Source: Ignavibacteriaceae bacterium (lineage in GTDB: Bacteria > Bacteroidota > Ignavibacteria > Ignavibacteriales > Ignavibacteriaceae). Taken from it: a DNA stretch of 46,767 nucleotides. This document shows, piece by piece, positions 9,092 through 19,000 of the stretch. The notes below the pieces were generated by a model. The model did not search any database and had not been told where the DNA came from. It saw only the letters and a program-made list of their open reading frames with translations. Position 1 is the stretch's first letter. Each line of letters opens with the position of its first letter. The stretch is from assembly GCA_013388525.1 (NCBI GenBank), contig JACAFA010000227.1:1-46767 (forward strand), given 5' to 3'. Made by a program: the position numbers and the translations under genes.

Positions 9092-9559
9092 TTAGTTTAA
9101 TAATTTAAATCTTATTCTCAGAACTCCTTCATTGAAGTCTGTAGAAATTATCTTGAAACTTCCAATTTCCTTTGTGTGATTAACATGTAAACCGCTGCAG
9201 GGACAAGCATCATAATCACCGATTTTAATTACCCGCACTCTGTCTCCGGCATCTTCGGGAAGCCGGGAAAGATTAAACATTTTTAGTGCTTCATCTTTTT
9301 GATAAAACTCTTCAATTACACTTAAGTCCTGTTGAATAACTTCGTTTACTTTATCATTTAATAAATTGATTTCTTCCTCTGTTAGATTACGATTAAAGTG
9401 ATAATCACATTTTGATTTTTTCTTTTCGATATGATTGCTGAATGATCTTCCGCAATTGAACATCCTCACCATGGTTTGATTAAGAATATGCTCTGCTGAA
9501 TGCATTTGTGGATTGTATTGTTTGGTTGATTTTATACTTTGATTAATATTCTCATTCAT
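9092..9559 (-). CDS. AlaX-like alanyl-tRNA editing (deacylase) protein
   Basis: 155 residues matching the second additional domain (SAD) shared by AlaRS, ThrRS and free-standing AlaX proteins. The zinc motif HxxxH is at H20/H24 (HSAEH), and CxxxH is at C121/H125 within CPCSGLH. AlaX proteins hydrolyse mischarged Ser- or Gly-tRNA(Ala) in trans. This one lacks the N-terminal extension of longer AlaX types and has a polar N-terminus of about 18 residues. It is first in a unit with the GH97 glycosidase, 5 bases apart, an association with no obvious functional link. It is divergent from the lytic transglycosylase gene, sharing a 99-base intergenic region. Confidence 0.87.
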   Translation of the reverse strand: MNENINQSIKSTKQYNPQMHSAEHILNQTMVRMFNCGRSFSNHIEKKKSKCDYHFNRNLTEEEINLLNDKVNEVIQQDLSVIEEFYQKDEALKMFNLSRLPEDAGDRVRVIKIGDYDACPCSGLHVNHTKEIGSFKIISTDFNEGVLRIRFKLLN

Positions 9560-9658
9560 AAGTAAAGATTCCGAATAGTTTTTCCTTTTATGTTAAAAAT
9601 TTATATACTCGCAACTCAAATCAACAGCAAAAATACAAAAACATAACGGTATATATTT

Positions 9659-10615
9659 ATGAAGAAGAACAAGTCAGCAATTTATTATTTTCTTTTCGGT
9701 GCTATAACTGTGTTAACAATATTGGTTGTTGTAGTGGTTATTTTTTCTAACAATAATATTGCAACCGCAAGCGAAACAGCAGATGAAAATTTTCCACAGG
9801 GCTACAGGATAGTATCACCTGAAATGCCCAAATATCTTGAATTTGCAGGTGAGAAAATTCCCACTGAAAACTTTGAAGTTTATGAGAGAATGGAACGAGA
9901 GTTTCTTTCCAATACTTATTGGCACTCGGCAACTATACTTGCAATAAAAAGAGCAAACAGATGGTTTCCTGTAATTGAACCTATATTAAAAAAGAATAAT
10001 ATCCCTGATGATTTTAAATATTTAGCTGTTGCAGAAAGCAATCTCGAAAATGTTATTTCTCCTGCTGGTGCTACAGGCTTCTGGCAATTTATGAAGCCTG
10101 CCGGTGAAAAGTACGGTCTTGAAATAAATTCACTGGTGGACGAAAGATATGATGTTGAAAAATCAGCCGAAGCAGCTTGTAAATATCTTCGTGATTCTTA
10201 TGACATGTTTGGAAGCTGGATTGTAGCTGCTGCCTCTTATAATATGGGTCAGGATGGAATACAAATACAAACTGAGAGACAGAAAGCGAAAAATTATTTT
10301 AATCTTGTTCTGAATACAGAAACTTCAAGATTTGTTGCAAGGATAGTATCGTTAAAGTACATCCTTCAGAGCCCTGAAAAGTTCGGCTTTGATATTAAGG
10401 ATGAAGAAAAATATAAACCACTTGAGTATAATGAAGTTAAGCTTGACAGTTCGGTCACCGACCTTGCTGACTATGCAAAAAGTCTGGGAGTAAATTATTT
10501 TATTCTTAAAATGTACAACCCGTGGTTGCGTGATAATTATTTAAGCAATAAAACTATGAAAACTTACACAATTAAAATCCCGAAGGAAGGAAGTATAGAA
10601 ATTATTAAAGAATGA
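9659..10615 (+). CDS. Membrane-anchored lytic transglycosylase (SLT domain, MltD-like)
   Basis: 318 residues. An N-terminal membrane helix (about 8-30) is followed by a linker and a goose-type lysozyme/SLT fold (about 110-230). The catalytic glutamate is E126 in AVAESN, followed by SPAGATGFWQFM and later AAASYNMG, the usual SLT motifs II-III. It is expected to cleave the MurNAc-GlcNAc bond of peptidoglycan from the periplasmic face of the inner membrane during wall remodelling. The region after residue 240 shows a LysM-like ending (SLGVNYFILKMYNPWL then YTIKIP) but is too short for me to call a LysM repeat. The start codon ATG at 9659 has no clear Shine-Dalgarno sequence. The 3' end lies within a 13-bp inverted repeat. 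Confidence 0.9.
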   Translation: MKKNKSAIYYFLFGAITVLTILVVVVVIFSNNNIATASETADENFPQGYRIVSPEMPKYLEFAGEKIPTENFEVYERMEREFLSNTYWHSATILAIKRANRWFPVIEPILKKNNIPDDFKYLAVAESNLENVISPAGATGFWQFMKPAGEKYGLEINSLVDERYDVEKSAEAACKYLRDSYDMFGSWIVAAASYNMGQDGIQIQTERQKAKNYFNLVLNTETSRFVARIVSLKYILQSPEKFGFDIKDEEKYKPLEYNEVKLDSSVTDLADYAKSLGVNYFILKMYNPWLRDNYLSNKTMKTYTIKIPKEGSIEIIKE

Positions 10616-10637
10616 ATAATCTTTATTCTTTAATAAT
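10601..10637. terminator. AT-rich bidirectional terminator hairpin
   Basis: ATTATTAAAGAAT (10601-10613) and ATTCTTTAATAAT (10625-10637) form a perfect 13-bp inverted repeat around an 11-base loop. The left arm is the last codons of the transglycosylase gene and the right arm sits just before the stop of the convergent lipoprotein gene. The AT-rich stem gives T-rich tails in both directions, which fits a shared terminator. Confidence 0.6.
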
Positions 10638-10639
10638 GA

Positions 10640-11305
10640 CTAATTAGAAATTACATCAACCGTGCCGCTAACTGTTCCGGGATGCAGCCAGAGAACTAAT
10701 GATAATGTGTCTTCATAAAAACTGACTATCCAATCAGCAGTATTTGTTACACTCATGCTATCTATTGATTTACTAGGAATAAGAATCATATCTATTTTGC
10801 TTACCGGGTTTGCCGATCTGAATGAGCTTACATCCGCCCTCGCGAGCATTTTATTTAATACTTCAGGACTATCATCGTAACTGGCCGTTGAGCTGATGTT
10901 GATTTCTGAAAGTTTACTGAAAACATTTCCAAGAATACTCTTTGCCCGGGCGTCTTCTATATATGACAACATCGTGGTAAAATTAACAGGTGACTTAACC
11001 GGATAAGATTTGTAAACCGGCACGTAAAACTCATTGACTAGTGCTGAATCAGATTGAACAACATAAACAAATGCGTTATCAAGTGGTTTAAGTAAATCTA
11101 CTCTTCCTTTATTATTAACATTGATTCCGTAAATAGCTGAAAGCTTTGCATCTCTGGCAAAATCAGCTTTTGCTTTATTAAGCACCTCTCCTATTTTTGA
11201 TTTGGCAGTAATTACTGAATCACCGAATTCACTTATCAGCTCTTCAGGATTACACGCCCAAATAAAAATCATAAACAACATCAGAGGAACACTTATTTTT
11301 TTCAA
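10640..11305 (-). CDS. Lipoprotein of unknown function
   Basis: 221 residues with a clear type II signal: KK start, hydrophobic stretch and lipobox IWAC with C18. The mature part begins NPEELISEFGDS, then a helical segment rich in Lys/Ala (about 30-55), then a mixed alpha/beta region ending in VSGTVDVIS. I recognise no domain. The start is TTG at 11305, placed 9 bases after an AAAGG site; an ATG start would lose the signal peptide. It probably follows the small membrane-protein gene upstream (24-base gap) as a two-gene unit, and it converges on the lytic transglycosylase. An outer-membrane or periplasmic lipoprotein is the most that can be said. Confidence 0.75.
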   Translation of the reverse strand: MKKISVPLMLFMIFIWACNPEELISEFGDSVITAKSKIGEVLNKAKADFARDAKLSAIYGINVNNKGRVDLLKPLDNAFVYVVQSDSALVNEFYVPVYKSYPVKSPVNFTTMLSYIEDARAKSILGNVFSKLSEINISSTASYDDSPEVLNKMLARADVSSFRSANPVSKIDMILIPSKSIDSMSVTNTADWIVSFYEDTLSLVLWLHPGTVSGTVDVISN

Positions 11306-11329
11306 CTATTTTACCTTTCTTTTATAGGT

Positions 11330-11638
11330 TTATTTTGGTTCCCAGTCAACACCATCACAGGGGACATAATTTTCAGTTGGATGTTTATCATACTTAATAC
11401 AAAGTACGGCTGAGCGATCAAAACTTTTGCAGCTTGAACAAAGTGTAGATTCTATAACTTTTTTATTGCGGTGTTCAAACCATCTGTAATTTACCATTGC
11501 AGGATGAATTATAATTACATAAACAGCAGCAATACTAACCATCCACCAGAGCTGGAAATCGATTTGAGATTTTAATATCCATAAAAAAGCAATCGTGATT
11601 GCAGTTCGAATTATTGTCCAAAAAACTATTTCTCCCAA
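11330..11638 (-). CDS. Small membrane protein with C-terminal cysteine cluster
   Basis: 102 residues. Two membrane helices (about 4-20 and 30-48) are followed by a hydrophilic tail with the cysteine pattern CSSC (about residues 70-73), then single cysteines in VLCIKY and YVPCDG. Four cysteines in about 25 residues suggest a small metal-binding or redox site on one side of the membrane (inference). I recognise no family. The reading frame begins at a TTG (11638) with no convincing ribosome-binding site, so the exact start is uncertain. It is immediately upstream of the lipoprotein gene at 11305-10640. Confidence 0.65.
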   Translation of the reverse strand: MGEIVFWTIIRTAITIAFLWILKSQIDFQLWWMVSIAAVYVIIIHPAMVNYRWFEHRNKKVIESTLCSSCKSFDRSAVLCIKYDKHPTENYVPCDGVDWEPK

Positions 11639-11790
11639 ATTTTAACTCTTTAATTAAATTGTTAAACTAAAATTGCTAAAATAATGCCAGTACGAAAAGC
11701 CAAAAATCAGTTAACTTAACAATGATTTGTGGGTTACTAATAAAGCAGGGAAGCTTGTAGTTTTTACATTAATGTATTAATATTAGCCTA

Positions 11791-11819
11791 AAGGAATTAA
11801 AAAGTTTGTGGAATTCCTT
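11791..11819 (-). terminator. Possible terminator hairpin downstream of tRNA-Lys
   Basis: AAGGAATT (11791-11798) pairs with AATTCCTT (11812-11819) around a 13-base loop. It lies 34 bases past the 3' end of the minus-strand tRNA, but no U-tract follows the stem. The rest of the 11639-11850 gap is AT-rich with nothing else I can name. Confidence 0.35.
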
Positions 11820-11852
11820 CTATCTAAATATTTATAATCAAAGGAGATAGAG

Positions 11853-11924
11853 TGAGCGCGGGTGGGTTCGAACCACCGACCCTCTGCTTAAAAGGCAGAT
11901 GCTCTACCCCTGAGCTACGCGCCC
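11853..11924 (-). tRNA. tRNA-Lys (anticodon UUU)
   Basis: The complement folds as a complete cloverleaf. The acceptor strands GGGCGCG and CGCGCTC pair with one G-T, the D arm holds GCTC/GAGC, and the anticodon stem CTGC/GCAG encloses loop CTTTTAA with anticodon TTT. The T arm is GGTGG-TTCGAAC-CCACC and the discriminator base is A. The 3' CCA is not encoded (the next bases on the minus strand are CTC), so it must be added enzymatically. It stands alone between two oppositely directed protein units. Confidence 0.97.
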
Positions 11925-11999
11925 TTAAAAAAAAGGAATGCAAATATAGCAACGCTGTATATCTAATTCAAAATGAAAACTTCTATCACTTAACTTTTA

Positions 12000-13379
12000 A
12001 TGACAAACAATATGGCCTCAATAAAAAATTCCAAAGTTCTGATTTGTGACGATGACGAAACCTTGTGTTATTTGCTAAAAGAACAACTTTTAGAAGAAGG
12101 TCTTGAGGTAGACATTGTCTATGATGGAAAATATGCGATCGAAGCTATTAAGCGATCAAACTATGATTTACTATTGTTAGATTTAAATATGAGGGAAGTA
12201 TCCGGAGAAGAAGTTCTGAAATTCGTAAAAGACTACAATGCGTCATTGCAAATAATAATACTTTCTGCACAGGGAGAAATGAGAAAAGCTATTGATTGCA
12301 TTAAAGCCGGTGCTTATGATTTCATAACCAAACCTTATGATTTTGATGACTTACTGTTGACAGTAAGCAGAGCTCTTGAACACAGAGAACTACTCGTGAA
12401 AACGGAAATTCTTACAAAGGAAATAAGCAAAAAAGGTTCTGAAAATATTATTGGTAATAGCGCCCAACTAAGAAGAGTTCTTAACCTTGCTAATAAAGCA
12501 GCAATATCTGATTCCAACATACTCATCGAAGGAGAAACCGGGACTGGTAAAGAACTTTTAGCAGAGTACATCCACAAACATTCAGCAAGAAAAGACAAAC
12601 CTTTTGTTGTTATAAACTGTGCTTCTTTGCCTGATCAACTTATTGAAAGTGAATTATTCGGACACGAAAGAGGTGCGTTCACCGATGCAAAAAACACAAA
12701 GCAGGGATTAGTTGAAATTGCACACGGAGGATCTTTATTCCTTGATGAAATCGGGGAACTCAGTCTTGCACTCCAACCAAAGTTATTAAGATTTTTAGAG
12801 AACGGTGAATACAGAAGAATTGGTGGTATTACAACTTTAACTTCTAATGTGCGTGTTATAGGAGCAACCAACCGAAACCTGCTTGAAGAAGCTGATAATA
12901 AAAATTTTAGAAAAGATTTGTTGTTCAGATTAAATGTCATTACTCTGACTATTCCTCCGTTAAGAGATAGAAAGGAAGACATTTTACTTCTTGCAAATCA
13001 TTTTATAAAAGAGAAAACACCCATAAGATCTCCCAAACACCTTTCTCCCCTGGCTGAAGAGATGCTTTTAAGTTATTCGTTTAACGGAAATATCAGAGAG
13101 CTCGAACATATAATTGAAAGAGCACTTATCTTTGCTGAGGGTGACGTCATCCATCCGGAGGATCTTAATCTTCCACAGTCTTATCAGACTCAAACTAAAA
13201 AGTTTTCAGAGTTTGATGAAAGAGAGGAAATATTGAGTATGGAGGACCTGGAAAGATGGCATATTAAAAAAGTTCTGGATAGAAACCGTTGGGACAGAAC
13301 ACAAACAGCCAATCAACTTGGTATAAGCCCAAAAACACTTTACACCAAGATAAAAAAATATGAATTAAAGCCAGTCTAA
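12000..13379 (+). CDS. Sigma-54-dependent response regulator (NtrC family)
   Basis: 459 residues with the three NtrC domains. The receiver (about 11-125) has acidic pocket DDD17-19, phospho-acceptor D61 and KPYDF near 111. The AAA+ domain (about 148-390) has Walker A GETGTGKE (178-185), the sigma-54 contact loop GAFTDA (225-230) and Walker B FLDEIGEL (247-254). A Fis-type helix-turn-helix lies at about 420-455 (TANQLGISPKTLYTKI). It should activate sigma-54 promoters when phosphorylated. The hybrid kinase gene starts 6 bases after its stop and is the probable partner. Targets are unknown; the nearby pilus genes are an attractive guess because PilR-type regulators of this family control pilin genes elsewhere. 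Confidence 0.96.
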   Translation: MTNNMASIKNSKVLICDDDETLCYLLKEQLLEEGLEVDIVYDGKYAIEAIKRSNYDLLLLDLNMREVSGEEVLKFVKDYNASLQIIILSAQGEMRKAIDCIKAGAYDFITKPYDFDDLLLTVSRALEHRELLVKTEILTKEISKKGSENIIGNSAQLRRVLNLANKAAISDSNILIEGETGTGKELLAEYIHKHSARKDKPFVVINCASLPDQLIESELFGHERGAFTDAKNTKQGLVEIAHGGSLFLDEIGELSLALQPKLLRFLENGEYRRIGGITTLTSNVRVIGATNRNLLEEADNKNFRKDLLFRLNVITLTIPPLRDRKEDILLLANHFIKEKTPIRSPKHLSPLAEEMLLSYSFNGNIRELEHIIERALIFAEGDVIHPEDLNLPQSYQTQTKKFSEFDEREEILSMEDLERWHIKKVLDRNRWDRTQTANQLGISPKTLYTKIKKYELKPV

Positions 13380-13385
13380 TTCTAA

Positions 13386-15371
13386 ATGACTTCGAGTATA
13401 TTTACTAAATATTCTCCGGAAGTACTTTTAGGCAATTTTTCTCCTCTTGCAATAACTGACGAAAAATTAAAAATAATCTGGTATAACAACAGCTTTAAGG
13501 AAATTTTCAAGCTTGCCAGGTTAAAAGGAAAATCTTTAAAAGAGCTATTCAGTTTTGCAGATTACACTGATGAGATTAAAGATTTTTACATAGAACAAAC
13601 CTCTTATTCCTTACCAGCATTAAATAAACAAATTCAGATTACGCCTCTCTACGGCGATGAAAAAAAGAAAACAGTTAAGGGATATAAACTTGAAATTCTT
13701 CCTGTCTTTGAACAAACATCAAGCAGAAATGAAAATGAAATTTTAAGAAAACACTATGTTGATTTTCAGAATGAATTACAGGACATTCTGATGATGATGG
13801 TGAAGGAAAATTCTATCGATAATCTTTCTGAAGCTATTCTGTTGAAGTCAATAAAATCAGGCGATGGAGATTTTGGGTTAATTGTTTTTTTGAATGACTC
13901 ACCGGGAACTAAATTCAAGTATTCAGATCCCAATGATATTATAACAAATAAATCTGAAGTTGAAAAAACGATACAGACTGATTTTAAATTCATCACTAAA
14001 TGGCTTGAAATAAATAAACATTCACTCACGGCTTTAAATCAAAGTGATAACTTAGGTTACAATATTTGCTCAATCACAGGATGTCATTCAATATTAATTT
14101 CACCATGTTTTTTTGATAATAAGCTGATAGCAACCCTGCTAGTTGGAAAGACTAAGAGTAACTTCACGCTTGAGTCTATTTCACTTATTGAACAATTTGC
14201 AACAATGCTTGCCTTCGCTATAAGCAATATTACAACAAGGGAATTGAATACAGCACTTGAAAATCGTTTATTGCAAGCTCAAAAGCTTGAAACTATTGGA
14301 AAACTTTCAAGTGGTATGGCACACGATTTCGGAAATCTTCTCTCAAGTATTTTCGGAAGCGTTAACTTACTCAGGAAAAGAGTAGACCAAAGTGAATCTG
14401 TTCAGAAATTAATTGATAACATTGAAAACTGCTCTGTAAGAGCGAGAGATTTGACAAAGGGTTTACTTTCGTTCGGTAAGCCAACTCCCAAACGAAAAGA
14501 GTTGGTTAAACCACATCAATTGCTCGGCGAGATTATTAAAATTATCACACAAACTTTTCCTAAAACCATTTCTCTTAAAGAAGACATAGAAGAAAATTTA
14601 TATGATCTTGTTGGTAACAGTACGGAAATTTATCAGGTGCTTCTCAACTTATGTGTGAATGCGAAAGAGGCAACTGAGGGCAAAGGAACAATTGGCATTT
14701 CAGCAAAAAATATAACTATAGATAATAAAAATCATTCTTACTTCCCTCTTTTGAGTCAAGGAAACTATGTGAGATTTTCGATTGAGGATAATGGTGTTGG
14801 TATTGAAGAGAAAAATTTAACAAAGATTTTTGATCCGTATTTCTCTACAAAGTCAAAGGATACAGGTTCCGGTTTAGGTTTGTATGTTAGTTACGGTATC
14901 ATTAAAGCACACAAAGGTTTTATCGATGTGTCAAGCAAACCAGGGGTGGGAACTACTTTTGATGTTTATATTCCAGCATTCGAACTTCCAAAAGAAAAGA
15001 AACCGGAACCAACCGAGAAAATAATTTTACTTGCCGATGACGAACCAATGCTTGGTGATTTATTAGCTGAATTGCTTGAAATGAACGGCTATTCTGTAAT
15101 AAAAGTGTCTTCAGGAAAAGAAGTTTTGAAATTGCTAACCGAAGAAATTAAAGTTGATCTGGCAATAATCGATTATAATATGCCTGAAATGTCAGGACTG
15201 GATACTATCGCAGAAATAAAAAAACTGAATTTGAATATCCCGATAATTTTATCCTCAGGAAGTATGTGGGTTGAAAACGAATTAGACTTATCGGAGTATA
15301 ATATCAGCAGTCAGGTTCAAAAGCCGTATGAATTTGAAACGATGTTAGCTACCATACAGAAACTCATTTAG
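13386..15371 (+). CDS. Soluble hybrid sensor histidine kinase (PAS-GAF-HisKA-HATPase-REC)
   Basis: 661 residues without membrane segments or a signal peptide. Order: a PAS-like N-terminal domain (about 15-110), a GAF-like domain (about 125-285), a dimerisation/H-box domain with H313 (MAHDFGN), an ATPase domain (about 380-532) with N-box NLCVNAKEA and G boxes EDNGVGI and GSGLGL, and a C-terminal receiver (about 545-660) with DDE551-553 and acceptor D596 (IIDYNMP). The cysteines in SITGCHS and SPCFF of the GAF region could bind a ligand or cofactor, but I cannot assign one. Transcribed with the NtrC regulator (6-base gap), so a cognate pair is likely. Its last 8 bases overlap the end of the convergent receiver gene. 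Confidence 0.93.
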   Translation: MTSSIFTKYSPEVLLGNFSPLAITDEKLKIIWYNNSFKEIFKLARLKGKSLKELFSFADYTDEIKDFYIEQTSYSLPALNKQIQITPLYGDEKKKTVKGYKLEILPVFEQTSSRNENEILRKHYVDFQNELQDILMMMVKENSIDNLSEAILLKSIKSGDGDFGLIVFLNDSPGTKFKYSDPNDIITNKSEVEKTIQTDFKFITKWLEINKHSLTALNQSDNLGYNICSITGCHSILISPCFFDNKLIATLLVGKTKSNFTLESISLIEQFATMLAFAISNITTRELNTALENRLLQAQKLETIGKLSSGMAHDFGNLLSSIFGSVNLLRKRVDQSESVQKLIDNIENCSVRARDLTKGLLSFGKPTPKRKELVKPHQLLGEIIKIITQTFPKTISLKEDIEENLYDLVGNSTEIYQVLLNLCVNAKEATEGKGTIGISAKNITIDNKNHSYFPLLSQGNYVRFSIEDNGVGIEEKNLTKIFDPYFSTKSKDTGSGLGLYVSYGIIKAHKGFIDVSSKPGVGTTFDVYIPAFELPKEKKPEPTEKIILLADDEPMLGDLLAELLEMNGYSVIKVSSGKEVLKLLTEEIKVDLAIIDYNMPEMSGLDTIAEIKKLNLNIPIILSSGSMWVENELDLSEYNISSQVQKPYEFETMLATIQKLI

Positions 15372-16035
15372 TTTCTCCTTCATCTACATTTACCATTTTT
15401 ACACTTTTAAGATAGTCAGACAAAACCGGGTCTGTAATTGAGTTAAGTTTGTTTAAAATCTCTGTAATCTCTTTCACGGCAATATCAACAAAATTAATCC
15501 GGTTTAATATCGCTTCTTTAGAAATCACGTCCTTATTAAGTTCTCTTTTAATTGCTGCTGAAGAAAGGCTGAGAAGAGTCAGCGGTTGTTTTATTTTGTG
15601 ATTTGCTGTTACTACTGTTGCAATATAAGTTGCCCGTTTTTCAATATCCAGAAGTAATTTGTTTGCTTCTGATAATTTCAGTGCTGACTTAACACGTGCA
15701 ATCAATTCAACTCTGTTAAATGGTTTTTTAATATAATCAAATGCTCCTGCTTCAAGCCCTTCTTTAGTATCTTCTGCACCTGCTTTTGCAGTAACCAGAA
15801 TGATAGGAATATGTTTCGTCCTCTGGTCGTTAACTAAAATTTTACAAACTTCAAAGCCTGTTATATCCGGCATCATGACATCAAGCAAAATCAAATCAGG
15901 TAAATGTGAATAAGCTTTCTCCAGTCCTGAATTTCCATCATAAGCCGTAATTACTTCATACCCTTCATTCTCCAGTCTGTCCTGCAAAATGAATACATTC
16001 TCAGGTAAGTCATCTATGACAAGAATTTTTTTCAT
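15364..16035 (-). CDS. Receiver domain fused to a lone DHp-like domain (no ATPase)
   Basis: 223 residues. The N-terminal CheY-like receiver (2-120) has DD8-9, acceptor D52 (LLDVMMP), T-A-K at about 82-84 and the KKPF motif. It is followed by a helical hairpin whose first helix reads NHKIKQPLTLL with H146 and P151, the HxxxxP(L)T pattern of a HisKA H-box. No N, G1 or G2 ATPase motif follows; the protein ends about 70 residues later. It could pass phosphate from receiver to histidine in the manner of a phosphotransferase (Spo0B also uses a DHp fold), or simply dimerise. It is the last gene of the pilus/phosphorelay unit, 2 bases after the hybrid kinase. Confidence 0.88.
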   Translation of the reverse strand: MKKILVIDDLPENVFILQDRLENEGYEVITAYDGNSGLEKAYSHLPDLILLDVMMPDITGFEVCKILVNDQRTKHIPIILVTAKAGAEDTKEGLEAGAFDYIKKPFNRVELIARVKSALKLSEANKLLLDIEKRATYIATVVTANHKIKQPLTLLSLSSAAIKRELNKDVISKEAILNRINFVDIAVKEITEILNKLNSITDPVLSDYLKSVKMVNVDEGETK

Positions 16036-16037
16036 AT

Positions 16038-19000
16038 TTAGTTAGCCTTTAGCTGAGAGATAAGCTTATGAATCTTGAAGGATACTATGGCAGTATTCAC
16101 AGGTTTTGGAATGTAATCAGAAAATCCTTGCTTCAGAACTATGTCTTTATCATTCTTCATTGCTTTTGCAGTAACAGCAAAGACAGGTATATCAGACCAC
16201 TTTTTATTTGCTTTGATTTGTTTAATTGTCTGAAACCCATCCATTACCGGCATCATTATATCAAGAAGAATAAGATCGGGAGTTGTTTGTTCTAAAATTT
16301 CAAGACATTCTTTCCCGCTTTTTGTAAGAATAGTTTTACAATTACAGGATTGTACTATCTGGTCAAGCGTGTAAAGTGTATCGGGGTCATCGTCAACTAT
16401 TAAAACTTCTGCACTGAAATTTTGGTTTATACTGACTTCATCATTTGAACTATCGTTTTCTTTTACTGATGAATTTGTAACGGTCTCGTTTTTGAATATA
16501 GTGGCAGATGCTGTTTCCTGCATCTCAATTCTGTCTCTGACAATTTTCAAAATATTAAGCGGGTGATCATTTGATTTTACAGCTATGCTTTCCACAATAT
16601 TATTCAGAGATTTTCGTTCGTCTTCAGATAGTTCTTTAGCAGTGCTAATAATTATTGGAATATGTTTTGTCTTTGGATTTGACTTAAGCTTAGATGAAAG
16701 TGTTACCCCATCAACTTTAGACATCAATAGGTCAATTATGATGAGGTCTGGTTGAACTTCTGCTATTTTACTAAATGCAAATTCACTGTCTTTGATATAT
16801 TCGATTCTTATGTCATCGGAGCTAAACTCATTTTTAAACTTTTCGAATTCTAGTTCATCATCATCAACAATAACAATTTTTTGAATTGGTTTGTTGGCAA
16901 GATTTTCAAGTTTGGAAAAAGCTGAAAGTAACTTTTCGGATGAAATTGGTTTCACAAAGTATTCAAAAGCACCAAGTTCATAACCAACATTCTTATCCCC
17001 GATAATTGAAACCATTATCACCGGAATATCCCTGGTTCTTTCTTCATCCTTCAATTCCCGCAGAACTGTCCAACCATCTTTTTCCGGCAGCATTACATCA
17101 AGTGTAATTGCAAAGGGTTGATGCTCAATTGCCATCTGCAATCCTTTTTTTCCATCTTCCGCAAAAAGTACTTCATAGCCTTTTGTTAACAAGTATTGAC
17201 CAATAGTATATCTTACTTCTTCGTCATCATCTATTACAAGAATAGGATTTTTTCTGTTCTTTATAAGTGATCGAATATTAATTTTGTTCTGAAATTCGGT
17301 TGGTTTTGTCTCCACATATTTTAATGGAATAGTAAAGGTGAAAGTAGAACCTTCGTTCAGTTTACTTTTTACCGTAATACTGCCGCCAAGCAAATCGCAT
17401 AATTTTTTTGAAATAGCCAATCCGAGACCTGTCCCACCATACTTTCTGGTAGTAGATCCATCAGCCTGTCGAAATTCATCAAATATTAATTTTTTATCTT
17501 CTTCTGAAATCCCAATTCCTGTATCGGTAACATCAAAGACAAGATTTTCATTTTGTGCTGAAATTCCAAGTGATATATTTCCTTCATCTGTGAACTTAAC
17601 AGCATTACCAAGCAGATTTATTAAAACCTGAATTACTTTTCCGCGATCAGTGCTGATTAGTGTTCTGGTATCAATGTTTCTTTTAATTTGAAATCCAATT
17701 CCTTTTTTATTAACCAGCGGAGTAATGGAAGCAGAAACTTCGTCAATGATTTCATCCAGTATCACATCTTCATATCTGATTTCCATTTTTCCGGCTTCAA
17801 TCTTGGAAAGATCAAGAATATCATTTATTAAATTCATAAGCCTCTTACCACTGCTCAAAACTACTTCAAGACGTTCTTTGTTTTTGGTTTCCAGATTTGC
17901 TTTCTCAAGAATTAATTCAGTCAACCCGAGAATTGAATTCATTGGAGTTCTAAGCTCATGAGACATACTCGCCAGAAATTGAGATTTTATCTGTGTAGAT
18001 TCTTCAGCTTTTTCTTTCTGTCTTTCAAGTTCTTTTGCCTGCTCTTTAAGCTCATTATGTAACCGAACCAAAGTTTCATTCTGCTGTACTATATATGCAT
18101 TTTGTTTCTGATAATCCTCATTCAGTTTTTTCAGTTCAGAAACAAAATTTTCCATTTGAACAAGTACCTTTGAATTAGTAAGACCAATTGCAAGTTGGTC
18201 CTTTATTTTCTCAAGGTAATCTATTACATCCTCATTAGGTTTAGTAATAGAATACAATTCAAGCAGCGCAGTAATTTTATTATTATAGATGATCGGAAGC
18301 AGAAGAAGATATTTAGCTTTTATTTCCATTAAACCGGAATTTATCACCGGTAATGATTCATCTGAATATATTTCAAGCTTTTCTTTAGTTTTCAGAACAC
18401 GTTTATGAAGAGTGATCTCTCCTGATTTTTGATTCTCTCTAACATCAAAACCATAAGAGCTGATTAAAGAAATTTCATCATCATCAACACTATATAGTGC
18501 GCCAATAGTAAATCCACCGATATTAATAATTTTACTAAGTGCTGCGTCTGAGATTTCCTTAAGAGTTGGATTTTGATTAATCAGAGTAATAAATTCTGAA
18601 TATTCAGTCTTTGTTCTTTCCTTTTTATCAAGCTCATCAAGCATTTTGTTAAATGCATCTCCAAGTTTGCCAATCTCATCTTTACTTTCAATCTTTATTC
18701 TATGTTTAAAGTTACCGGCATATGTTTGCTCTGTGGCTTTACTTAATTCAGAAATCTGCTTCCTCAACTTTTGAGTGAACACTGATGTAAATATCAGAGA
18801 CAGAACAATTCCTGCAAGACCTGTAATTAAAAGTAAATTTCTTATTGTTGCTCTTAATTGACCTGTTTCTTCAAACGAAGTAAAAATTATAAAATAGAGA
18901 TTGTTTTGATTGCTCTCGAAAAGTGTTGGTTTATAGACTGCTGCTATTATATCGGATGATTCTGTACCATCAGAATAGACTTCAAAGTTGTTCTTATCTT

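Noticed and set aside
15364..15371. 8-base overlap of two convergent gene ends as a frameshift sign
   Set aside because: Both proteins end normally after complete domains; short 3' overlaps between convergent genes are common.
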